This document shows positions 43,474-54,100 of a DNA stretch of 64,000 nucleotides, in pieces. The notes under the pieces were generated by a model. That model was not told the origin of the DNA. It did no database searches and saw only the letters and a list, made by a program, of their open reading frames with translations. Origin of the DNA: Aspidiotus rigidus (lineage: Eukaryota > Arthropoda > Insecta > Hemiptera > Diaspididae); NCBI GenBank assembly GCA_035079385.1, contig JAVHKY010000052.1, positions 4,960,001 to 5,024,000 of the forward strand, read 5' to 3'. The number at the start of each line of letters is the position of its first letter. Position 1 is the first letter of the stretch. A program made the position numbers and the translations under genes.

Positions 43474-43487
43474 GATCCCACTTCTGA
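43474..43487 (-). other. Gypsy primer-binding site, tRNA-Leu-like
   Basis: Two bases inside the 5' LTR the minus strand reads TCAGAAGTGGGATC, matching the complement of the 3' acceptor and T-stem of insect tRNA-Leu (which ends ATCCCACTTCTGACACCA); the CCA-complement TGG is not immediately next to the LTR, so the exact priming offset is unclear. Confidence 0.55.
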
Positions 43488-43489
43488 AT

Positions 43490-43838
43490 TGTTATGACTC
43501 GGCTCAGAGACGAATGCTGACGGAAATAATCCGATCGGACATTCAGTTCATCACCACCGAACGAGAGAGTAATAACGATAGCCGTAAGATTAAGTATAAA
43601 CGAAAGCGAGCAATAAACGTAAAGTGACTAAACTAAGCTAGCGTAACCGTATTTATAGGGGATCGCGCCGCGCGAACAGGACATGTCGCGGATCCGGTGC
43701 GCGCCACCGTCGTCCACGAATGTACTCCTCGCGTTGCGCGCGCAGTATAGGGCATTGGAGCAGCTCCTTCTATATCATCGGCTAGCGTCGGCTATGATCG
43801 TGGCGAACGTCGCTGGTGCGTGCGTCGCGATCGTAACA
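43490..43838 (-). repeat. Gypsy 5' LTR
   Basis: 349 bp, no difference found from 34994-35342. It starts TGTTATGACTCGGCTCAG and ends GATCGTAACA. Confidence 0.92.
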
Positions 43839-44063
43839 CATAAATCAAATATAAAGCTACTATAAAGTAGGCTTGGACCTCATATAAGCCTAGCATAATA
43901 CATAGTATAAACCCAGTATAATATACTGATCGAATCAGAGAGAAGTCCACTCCTATCATCTATAGCTCGGAGGTGAAAATTTTTCAAAGTCCAACGTTTT
44001 TCCTTCCGGCGCCGGTCGTTTTTCATCGAATTACCCTCCAATAAAACAGGTTCCCTGTTAATA

Positions 44064-45172
44064 ATCGCTTATGTGTCGCATGTGCAGCACCGCCCGTCAT
44101 CCATGATGGAGTAGGTGCGGGTTGCGTATGCATTTAATATTCTTTCCTCCAACACCGGAATCGATCCTTTCGGGTATAACTTCAGTGAAGGAGGAATCTC
44201 CTATGCGAACCCCATCTTCTACTCAGCAACTGCCAAGTTGCTTTGGCAACCGCCAAGCTACAGTGCCCCCCTGGCACGCACAAAAACATAAGAACACACA
44301 CAACAACAACAACACCACAATACATAGTAGAGAGACCGACTAAGCTCGTCTCACTCACGCCTCCACGCCTCAAACTCAAATAAGGTGTGTTGTGGTCCAT
44401 CATCCCGCCCTTGGTTACAGTGCGAACACGTTGCCTGCTCAACTTTCCTTAACTTCTCGTGAAGGTACTTGTTGAAGCAGCCATGGCCGCTTAACACCTG
44501 CGTCAGGTGAGTGTTCAGCTGACCATGGTGTCGGTTCATCCACTCATCAAGGTCGCGTGTGTTCATGTACCCAGCTCACTCTGAGCAATTCTTGCTTTCC
44601 ACTTTACAAGCAAGGAGCGCCTGGCCTCCTGCTTGACCCGTAAAGCTTCTCGGTTGGTCGTCGTTCTCTTCTTTGCTTCGAACACCACCGCTCTCTCCTC
44701 AGCAAGGAGCTCGATTGGTGGTGAACGTGCTAATACACAAAGAGCCTCCGTCGAGACAGTGCGGTAGGCACTAACACACCTTAGCGCAGCTCTTCGTTGG
44801 ATCTTTACAATCTCTCTCCTTTGGTATGGTATCTTCATGGAGTCGGCCCATACTGGGGCACCATATAGGAGGATCGACAAGGCGGTGCTCATCATGATCC
44901 TTCTCCTTGCTTCTCTCGGTCCTCCTAGGTTCCTCATCAGGCGGCTTAGGTATCCAACTACCCGGCCCGCCTTCTCCGCTGCCATCAGGAAATGGTGCCT
45001 GAAGCTCAGCGTTGAGTCAAACCAGATGCCCAGGTATTTCATTTGCTTCTTGGTTTCAATTTCCACACCTTGCAGCCGAAAGGTGAGTGGCTTGAACTTC
45101 CGACGGATCGTGAATAAAATGGTCTCCGTCTTACTTGCTGCAAGTTCAAGTCCAGCCGACTCGATCCAACGC
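44064..45172 (-). pseudogene. Second R1/I-type LINE copy, truncated and internally deleted
   Basis: Closely related to the copy at 27575-29605. The 3' untranslated part (44064-44285) matches 27574-27790; then about 450 bases (the protein's last ~130 residues) are deleted and replaced by a short A/C-rich filler (about 44283-44325); the rest (44327-45172) covers the thumb and C-terminal finger, ending within RT after the YADD region. It has frame shifts near 44565, a GATG-containing insertion at 44396-44405, and the last Cys of the zinc finger replaced (QHTLFEF). Several substitutions separate it from the first copy. Confidence 0.82.
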
Positions 45173-46690
45173 GGTACAAAAGCAAAGATTAAACGAAACG
45201 CATTACTTCATATTTTATAATGTATTATCATCATCCTCCTTCCTATATATGCATGTGATAAAATTACAGTAGTTAATACACACGAGTACTCCATTCAGTG
45301 ACAGGAACTTTCGATTTCTGTTAGCATGTTCAACATCCTGGAAATTCGAGCTTATCGAGAGTACAATTACGAGTGACACAAAGTTCAATTTTTCTTTAAT
45401 ACTGTAAAATTTCGTCATTGCCCAGTTTCTCAAACGACTTTTTTCGCACTGATAATTTTCATGTGGACAACTTTCGTCATTGCTTAATTTCTCAAGTGAC
45501 TTTTTTCTGTCGGTTAATTTTCGGTGTTTTTTTTCTGTTGGTTAATTTTCGCTCGGACAAATTTCGTGACACCCTGTATGTCTGTACAGTTCTGACCTCT
45601 TCTTGTATACCAACTCCTTACTAGGCTTATACTAGATCTATACATATACAGTTTATTAGACTTGGAGTAGGCTATGAAGGGCAAACTAGTTAACCTAACA
45701 TATACTATGGTTTATACTGAACCCATACAAGAGTCCTATAAATACGAGTGAGGACATGGACCGCCATATTTAGTCGTTACGTCATCATTATTTTCACAGT
45801 CTCCTATTCTAACGACTGATAACAGTTAATCATGATTTGAAAATAATAAGAGAACATACGAGACTGAGTGCCAAAGCAAAATGCAAGACTCAACACTATT
45901 GAGAAATACAAAATAGCTTAACTAATCGCACAAATTCCTCATCTGAATAGGGAGCTATGGATTGCCCACCATACCATCTTTCATACGGAGAGTATTGTGT
46001 TGATTGACAGTTCATTACGTACGTTCTCGACTATTAGGATAAAAAACGACCACAAAAGAAGACACATGGTGACTTACAAATTATGAGAAGATGCAGCCTA
46101 CTCTCGTAGTTTTTCACATTGAATACTCAATTGCGCACTGTATTTAGGCATCTTTTGCATAATTACCACAGAAAACTCTCTTTTACGCCCAACTCTACAA
46201 AATGAAGGAAAAGGAAAAATGGAGGAAAAAGTGAAACTATTGTAGTCACGATATACCAGCTAGATTAACCCAATAACCGAGTTTTTACATTATGACTTCA
46301 CGTTGCAAGTTCATGTGGTAGATTTGTTTTTGATGGTTCTAACTTCATCGATTACCTCCGTAATAATGCAGACGAAGAAATCTCTTTTGATTTATATCTA
46401 CCTATTTCGAAATATTTCCGAGCAAGCCTTCTAATTACCCACCTATAATTCTATTCTCCTATTCTTAAAAGGAAATATTATACTCAATCTAATAAAGAAA
46501 ATTCTTAGTCCTTAAGTTTTATAACTTTGAAAAAAAAAAACAATAAAATGCTTCGCATGATATGAAATAAGGAAAACTTCAACCCCATCTCAATTATTAC
46601 CAACAGGACAATAAGATAAAATAAAATAAATCAATTAAAACAGCAAACCCACGAACGGGAAAAACGAAAACACGACAAAAGAACAAAAAT
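45173..46690. other. Unassigned region containing a truncated MITE
   Basis: Repeated GAC(A)ACTTTCGTCATTGCTTAATTTCTC-like phrases occur at 45410-45570, TACTAGGCTT motifs at 45600-45720, and a MITE fragment at 45731-45960. Otherwise AT-rich with no recognised gene. Confidence 0.4.
45731..45960. mobile_element. Truncated copy of the 280-bp MITE
   Basis: It starts GAGTCCTATAAATACGAGTG and follows the element at 55335-55614 in reverse orientation, through CAAGACTCAACACTATTGAG to AATAGGGAGCTATGG, where the second terminal repeat is missing. Confidence 0.65.
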
Positions 46691-46719
46691 ATTATTTATT
46701 ATCTTATCATATTGTATTT

Positions 46720-46848
46720 TTTCGTTAGAAAGTTGATTTACAACTTCTCTTCCTAACCTCTTTTTTTTTCTTTTTTTTTTTCTCATTTGTAAGTTAGTAT
46801 TTTCCTGCCCTATAGTTTCCAATCTGTCGTTCGTTTCTTTCAATTCTT
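46720..46848 (-). CDS. Possible exon encoding a short coiled coil
   Basis: After the acceptor GAGCTCACAG the minus frame reads AEEELKETNDRLETIGQENT and NLQMRKKK, a clear heptad-like helix, before low-complexity Lys codons and a stop. It resembles one exon of a longer coiled-coil protein or a chance product of AT-rich sequence. No partner exon recognised. Confidence 0.25.
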
Positions 46849-46944
46849 CCTCTGCCTGTGAGCTCAAATGTAGTAGGTATGTAATCAATTTTAAGCAATA
46901 TCAAAGATAGAAAGCAGATTTTATTTTGACTAAGCACTACTACC

Positions 46945-47284
46945 ATGCCATCTGTTAACGTCGCTGAGCCGATCAACCTGTATCAGCAACGAGTCGCACA
47001 ATCTAGAAGTGGGGATTACCGGCGGTACCTATCTAAATGCCCAAACAGACCTGTGGGTAGACGGGAAGCTATGGATTTAATTCAGCGTCGTGAAGACGCG
47101 GTTAATCGGCTAAACCAGCAACCCCTATCTCACGCACATGCGAAGAGGATTAATATTACGCATCATTTCGTCACCTTCCCAAGCCAGACAAGGGTACTGC
47201 ACTGTGGGAAGCGTAATCCTAATACACCGTACCCCAGAAATTTACAAATTTTGAATGGTTGTGAGGCTGTTGGCCAAAACTGTC
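46945..47284 (+). CDS. Candidate first coding exon of an unidentified gene
   Basis: From an ATG in a fair context (ACTACCATGC) the frame encodes about 113 residues, beginning MPSVNVAEPINLYQQR and containing YLSKCPNRPVGRREAMDL and THHFVTFPSQTRVLHCGK, then meets a strong donor (CTGTC/GTAAGTGG). The block is richer in G+C than its flanks and codon use looks coding. No signal peptide or membrane segment. I do not recognise the family. Downstream exons were not found, so it might also be a retained fragment of a transposon or virus-derived gene. Confidence 0.4.
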
Positions 47285-48180
47285 GTAAGTGGGGGTGTTT
47301 TGTTATTATTAGGAATAAAAAAATTTCATATTCTTGGCGAATGATTTGAATATACACTTTTTACGCATTTTATCACTCATTGCTTTGTCAACAATATATA
47401 AAGCAGGCATTTACTTACGCTATTGTGATAAATTACGAGTGAATACTCTACATAATAACTGCGTTTCAGTTCGATTTTACCGACTCCTATTTTAGTCTCG
47501 AACTGAGAATAACTGAGAAATACTCGGATGTTTCTCATCAAAATTGTTCATGCACAACTTCGGGTAGGCCACTACGACATATCCGATTGCTTTTTTCCTA
47601 GAAATTATCCCTGGACAAAATTTATACATAAATACATATACATGTAATACGAAGAAAAATATGGACAAAAATTTACCCCAAGTGTCAAGGTAAAAAGATG
47701 GACAAAATTCAAGTGGTGTACAAAATACTTTCCAGTAAACGGAAAATTACTCCAATTGTAGGAGAAAAACAAAAACTGGATCTTCGCTACACTATTGATC
47801 ATTTTGTATTCCACTGATGAGTAAATGGAACGTTCAGTAAAATGTATCAGGTGCACTACTTACATATCACTTTGTGTCAGGGTAAAATATTCGTGCAAGG
47901 ATATGCAAGCATATTTGTGCATGAAAAGTTTCTCCGTCTCTTTTTCTTTACATCTCAATAATGGTAGGTACTTATATTTGTACCAACCGCATGTATTTTA
48001 CAACACATTTCTTGATCGAATATATTTTGATTTTCTCAGTCTATCATTATTTTGGCTGGGAACTTTAACATTATGATTATTGTGGGGAACCTTTTGGATG
48101 TTGACAGGTAAAAAGGGAGCAAATCTTTCAAGTTCCAGATCTGAGTGGAACAAGAAAATGCTGATCTTTTGGTTTCTACA
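47285..48180. other. No recognised gene
   Basis: AT-rich sequence with no frame or repeat that I can assign. Confidence 0.4.
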
Positions 48181-48200
48181 TCTAATATATAAAGCGGAAA

Positions 48201-48231
<31 letters not shown>

Positions 48232-49343
48232 CTTTTATAACTTGAGAACCGCTGTACCTATCGACTTGAAATCTTCGCCACATATTCGTATTATTCCAGA
48301 ACAAATTTTAAATCATAAATGAAAATTTTAGCTCCCATAGAAAGAAAGTTCTTATTAAAAATTGTGTGTCCTCGCTGTACGCCTCACTTGACGTGATTTG
48401 ATTCACCAAAGGAGGGTAACTACACGCAACTGTCTACTGTATTTCTCTCCTACCCTCACAGCCTGTATTCTTGAGAACCGGATTTTAGTGCTACCTTCTA
48501 AATTGCGGCACATTAGAGGTGTGTTCTTTTTATTTTCTTAACGTTACCGAAAGTAGGGAAATCTTAAAATGTTTGTCTCACCGTCTCTAGAAACGCGACT
48601 GTGACAACGATAATATGTTCCTATGCCTGTTATATGAACGCTTTTACCTATTGGCGTGCAGTATTTTTTGAAAGTCTTATTTTTATTCGGGTAAAGTTCT
48701 AGACAAAATTCAACGTTCTGACTCCTTCTGGATGGAGTAATGAGCGAAAAACTAAATGGTAAAAAACTATAAATTCCGACGCAGTAAAACTGCTTCTCAC
48801 TGTACACGTTGTTCCAAATGTTTAAACGCGTTATAGCCTCACAGTTCTAAAAATTCAATTATTGTATACCTGACACGAATTTTACTCATTTATATGAAAA
48901 ATTGATGTAGCCCCTGTAATTGAAGCGATGGATGGAAGAAGGGCCTTAGGGCCCTGAGGCCCTTTTAGAAGAAAATGATTAATTTTCATAGAAAATGATT
49001 TATTCGAAAAAAATTGATTCTACTGTCTATAAAGAACATGTCTATGAAGTAAATCATTTTCTTCTAAAAGGGCGTTAGGGCCCTTAAGGCCCTTCTTCCA
49101 TCCATCGCCTCAATTTCCTTTCAAATGAGTCTAATTTCAAATATCAGAGAGAGAGAGAGAGAGAGTTCTGTCCATCCATTTCCTCAATCATTGCGACTGG
49201 TAAAATATTGAATTAGTCCGTTTTTTGCTGCAATACAGCCTTTACCTGTCAAGTTAGCTCTTACCGTTGAAATCCAAATATTTACAAAACACAGATATCT
49301 ACTCAACACACAGCTGGCGGTCAGGCGCGCTGCCAACCGTTAG
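48181..49343 (+). mobile_element. Helitron-like element, second family, copy 2
   Basis: It starts TCTAATATATAAAGCGGAAA right after an A, then (TGTC)n, and ends ...GGTCAGGCGCGCTGCCAACCG with TTAG (49340-49343) before a T. The copy at 18965-20675 shares both ends and several internal blocks. The CTAG end has mutated to TTAG. There is no coding capacity, and a 191-bp foldback element has inserted at 48922. Confidence 0.65.
48922..49112. mobile_element. 191-bp foldback element with AATT duplication
   Basis: Arms of about 58 bp (start GAAGCGATGGATGGAAGAAG; end the mirror ...CCATCCATCGCCTC) surround a loop of about 75 bases. AATT lies on both sides (48918-48921 and 49113-49116); the other copy of the host element has an uninterrupted GTAATTTCCTTTC, confirming an insertion. 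Confidence 0.8.
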
Positions 49344-49345
49344 TT

Positions 49346-51112
49346 CAGTATATTATGAAGCCCTCAGTATATAGTAAGTTCGGCCTAGTACAATGAAGTC
49401 CAAGGATACAGTATTCCAAAGTTAGTGGTGGTCAAAATTTTACAAGTCCTCAAAGTATGTCATAACGGTTTTTCAAAGAGTAGTCTCAGTCCTATAGAAT
49501 ACTAAGAAATTATTTCTTCATTTTTCTTTTCATATCATAAACGCGGTAATTTAATAGAGCAAATAGTTTCCATTTATAGCTTGAAAATTGAAATTTTCCC
49601 AAGTCTCCTCCCCCTCTCATGTATATCGAATTTAATGGATGTTAATCAGCGCGGACGTTGACAAGAAATCATGCAGATAAGGCCGGAAGAGGAGATACGA
49701 CGGAAAAATCTCCTGGCTCGAGTGGGAATCGAACCCGCGAAAACCACTACGCTACCAGACTCCAAGATTAAGGTCGTCGTATTTCACTTTCAAATGGAAA
49801 TTCCACCTTGTAATAGAGAGGGTACAAAGACGACAGTACATTAGGTTACATTGAACCATAAACGGAAGAGCCCCAAATCCCTAGAGAAATGAGGTCTTCC
49901 TTAAATGTATGATTCCCAGTGAACGTCCGCACTAATTAACATCCTTTAATCACCTTCCACCTGTACAATTTACCAGAAAGACAGCTGGTGGTGGACATTT
50001 CCTTTCATAAAACACATTCCCTGTTAAATGAGCTAATAAACTCATCTGACCCTAAGGTAGGTTTAACGTTACATCTTTCTTTTTACACATAATGAATTAC
50101 GATGGTATCGAGTCAGTATATTCCACTCGTCGAACTTTCAAAAGCCACGAGCAGCGAAAGAACTCCCCCTCCCCTCCAAGAAAATTTTTAAATCTGCCAT
50201 TGCTAGTTGCCAGTAAGTATTTGCGTTAACAAAAATTTAAATTTTCTATATTTTTCAAAAGTTTGTAGAGCTCGTTTAAATTCGGTGGTGTACATACGAG
50301 AAGGCTGTAAATAATTTAATTAACGCTTTCAACCTACGAGTAATCTTATTAGCTATGCATATATAACAATGCGAAGTCCGTTTGACGTTGTTTGACAACA
50401 GAACGATGTGATCGGCCAGGGCTAGGCTGGTGTCCGATGAGCATCATACTAAACAGAGGAAATGATGGAAATATAGAATAAAAAGTAACTACGTCGCACA
50501 GTACTTCTAAATCGGAAATCCGTCGGTCACGGTAGTTCAATTATACTTACAGCAATAGAGCACCCGCGCCAGAGTTTTATTCATTATCCAAGTAAATTCT
50601 GAATCATTATTTGTATTTTTATTTCCATCATTACCTACGATTATTGTTATTATTTTTAATCACTTATTTTTTTTGTTCCCGCTATTCCGACTTCTACAAA
50701 GTGATACTTTTGTAATTGGGCTCTTAAGAAGGCGAGCTGACGATTCGTGTAAATGAAGAAACAAATTAGGTCTCCCCTATAGTAAAACGTTTTTCCCGGT
50801 AACAGAAAACGATAATATTTTCCACCCATCATCATTGTTCCACAATGAAATCTGTATAATATTTTTTACGTCATAGAATGCTCACAGTGCATTCATATTT
50901 TTGCTACCAAAACAAAACTTTTCAAAGTAAAGATGATATGAAACTTGTTGAAAAGTTTTGATACAGATTTTTGTGGGTACTCTTTAAAGTGCTACAGATC
51001 AGTCAATATCACGCAAACGTTCAACTCACATAATGAAATAATTATGAACAGGGAAAATATTCTATATTGAACAAATATTTCAATCATTTTTCTTCTTTCT
51101 CTTTTGTTACAG
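49346..51112. other. Intergenic or 5' region of the 51-kb gene, with one TIR element
   Basis: Apart from the element at 49637-49944 no feature is recognised. A 5' untranslated exon of the gene at 51121 must lie somewhere upstream, because its first coding exon is preceded by an acceptor, but I cannot place it. Confidence 0.4.
49637..49944. mobile_element. 308-bp TIR element with tRNA-like core
   Basis: Inverted ends GGATGTTAATCAGCGCGGAC / mirror (two or three mismatches over 23 bp) are flanked by the 6-bp duplication TTTAAT (49631-49636 and 49945-49950). On the minus strand 49717-49770 carries pol III-type boxes: TGGTAGCGTAGTGG (A box) and GGTTCGATTCC (B box), separated by far less than in a true tRNA. 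It may be a SINE-derived or foldback element; superfamily unknown. Confidence 0.65.
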
Positions 51113-51120
51113 ACAATTTG

Positions 51121-54100
51121 ATGAGCAGAGACATGCTTCGTCAGTTATGCATAGCACTTTTAACCTTTGTATCAGGTAAATAAAAAATGACTCAGGTTCG
51201 TTTTTCGTAGGTTAAAAAGGCATTTTCCAAGAAAACAAAACGATCTAAATAGGTACCGGTTTGTAAATGGTATATTACGTGTAATTAATAAAAACGAATT
51301 AGTCAACTTGAAATATTTATCGTTGATAACGCTAGATATTAATTTCTTTATATTAAAAATGAATACCGGTAATATTAAAATATTCTATAATAAAAATTCC
51401 AATATTGAATAATATTCAATTTATTCCAAATTTAAAAAGTTCAAATATCGAAAAATAAAATGTAGGTACTCTTACTGTAACTGAAGTTGATGAATGAACT
51501 GATATTACACTCCTATGAATAAAGCTCGAATAGGGGATGTCGGCAATACTATTTAGTACAACACCGACAGTAAAGTCATATTATGCAGTCACCTTTATTA
51601 GTTCAATCACGAGTACCTAGCTAAGTTCCGGTACGTGATTAATGATGGCGTCCTAAGAGGGTGACTATGGAAAATTTATTGAGTATTCCTTATTTTGCTT
51701 TCTTCTTGATACCTAATTGAGAACTGTCAAAAGTAGGTAGTCGTTAACTCGAAAATAAAAATAGGAAGTCCAAGCTCAACAATAAGTCATTGACGTTTTG
51801 ATAGAACTAATATTTGTGCACGCACTTACTGTACAAAGAGCTATCGTGTATAATTGTAGTTTTTGAATAACCATGACGATCGTCAAAAGACTATTCCGAT
51901 AAAGGTTAGTAAATCTGAGTACCGGTACATTCACAATTGAGGATCCCATTTCTAGATTCATAAATAAGTTCCTGATTGGAGGAAATACAGAAATAGGTAC
52001 CTAGCACAGATGCCGTATTAAAGCATTTGAACACAATCATTCGCTTGTAAGGTATTTTGTGGGTCACTACATGAGTCAGATTATATTATTGTTGCGACGA
52101 TGAGATTATACTTTTGGAAAATTATCCTGATAAATATGAAAAAATATGTGTGTGTACTGGGTACTTAGCTTTTGATACCACTTCATCTATGCTTTCTTCA
52201 CTATAATTATAACTTTTAATATTTGAATTTTATATGAATTTTATAAACTGATGACGTGACTGTTTTTTTGGAAAACAAAATACAACCGCAATTTCCTTGT
52301 AGGCTCACTAAACAAAGCTTTCAAGTCGAGTCTTATCCGACCTCCACTGTCTTCTCACTCAACTTAACGTCCATTTGCACCTCACCAGAATATTATTCAT
52401 TGTCGCCGTATTTCCAAAAGGTACAATTATCTTACACAAAGATCACACCCTACGCGTCAAGTTTGATGCTAAAACGGCCTTCTTCCACCAATATTCCACA
52501 GCCATATCAGGAATTCAGTCCTTTAGTCAGGAATCAGAGAAGCCTATAACTGTGCCAACTTATCTTTTCAAATTTTCTTACTTCTTACAAACAAGGATTT
52601 TTGAATACAATAAGGGGTTTGATTCTCTGTTGTGAACATTTTTATTTTAGAAGCGCGCAGGCTATGGCTATCATAAGTAATACCTAGGTAGATATGTGCG
52701 TAACTAATAAAGACTAATTTTTGTACATTGCAGTGAGAACTTTGTATGGTCAGTGTGATAATAATCAATACAAGAGATGTGTAATGCTCGCTGATCCATT
52801 ACTAAGAAATCCACAACTGATATATCCAGATAATTTGAAAGATATCAATCACGTATGTCGGTGAGTGATGATCTTGACTTTTGGGAAAATTATTGCGCTT
52901 TGGATGTTTTGGAAAAAAATGTCAATATTTCAGCAGTACATAGTGTTCGTTGAGTAGGCTTACATCAGAAAATGTTATTTACATGTACAATAGACTCTCA
53001 GAAAAACTCCTGTCTTGTTAGCTACCCGTGCCTTTATACTAGTGATGCCAAGTAAGTCTGGATCTACCGTTCTGATGCTTGGGTACCGAACGCATTCTAA
53101 GAGCTGCCGCGGTCACCTTTTACAATAAATACGGCCTAGGTTTCAAACCGTCGACTAGGATCATTTGTCATAAATAAACTTGTAACGCACCATGTATGTA
53201 GAGTTGGTAAGTTATGTACAAGTGATATTGCAACATTGCTGCGCAGATACTTCATGGCCGTCCGTATACTTTTAGGAAGACGGGACGACAAAGGGGATTG
53301 ACCCAATAATTACGGTTCATTGCTCAACGATTGGTCCCCTCTTCGACTCTATAGTTTTTAAACTATTGTAAATTATTGAATAAAAAACAGCAATGAAAAT
53401 AAAATTACGCAGTATGGTAACAGAGTACAAGCGGCAATGTCTACCATGAAGTCAAGTGGTTCAACTAACTGTCTATAATTTCTACCTTGAAATTTTCCTC
53501 AAATCCCTCAAATATGTCAGCCAAGACTCCATTCTGATCTCGAGATTAAATCAGGTTCTCTTCTTTCACACTTAAAACTTCAACTTCAAACTTTTTTCAA
53601 ACCTCCCAAATAGGTCAGTCGTCTCCCTCTTCTGCTCTTTGATCGAAATTTCATCAAGTCTCCTATAATAATGTCACATTCTGGTAACACCAATTTGCAA
53701 TATTTCTTAATCCCTTCTGGTGCAGAAATTTAGGTTGATAATTCTTCCAAGTCTCTAAAATTGGTCGAGGTTATGTGGACATATGAGAATATTTCCTGGG
53801 GATATCTCCCTAGGAAAGATACTAGCAGAATACTTGCTCAAAAGAGCAGTGTGTTTTCTATAAACTACTTCATATTAGATTTCAAAAAAGGGGAAAAAAA
53901 TCTATTTTGAGAAAAATGGAATAATTCTATTCGATTATTTGACTTTTTTTTTTTTTTTTTTTTTACATTTTCTACCTATGTATATTGATACCGAAAGAGG
54001 TCGAGTTGATGCACATCCCCACGGTTTGTGTATGTACTGAGACTGAAGATTGCAACTTCTGTATCCAACGGTGACCCACCTTTTCATACCCGCGAGCCAA

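Larger units (their letters stand above)
34994..43838 (-). mobile_element. Ty3/gypsy LTR retrotransposon, nearly intact (8845 bp with a nested MITE)
   Basis: Identical 349-bp LTRs (34994-35342 and 43490-43838), each TGTTA...TAACA, are flanked by the 4-bp duplication CATA (34990-34993 and 43839-43842). On the minus strand the order is LTR, primer site, gag, pol, about 0.7 kb, a MITE insertion, a third ORF, about 0.8 kb, LTR. No stop interrupts gag, pol or the third ORF other than the one between gag and pol. Identity of the LTRs means very recent insertion. It is the best candidate in the window for an element that could still be active. Confidence 0.93.

Noticed and set aside
49717..49770. 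Possible tRNA gene on the minus strand
   Set aside because: The A and B boxes are too close together for a full anticodon arm and the acceptor ends do not pair, so it is tRNA-like sequence within a mobile element.
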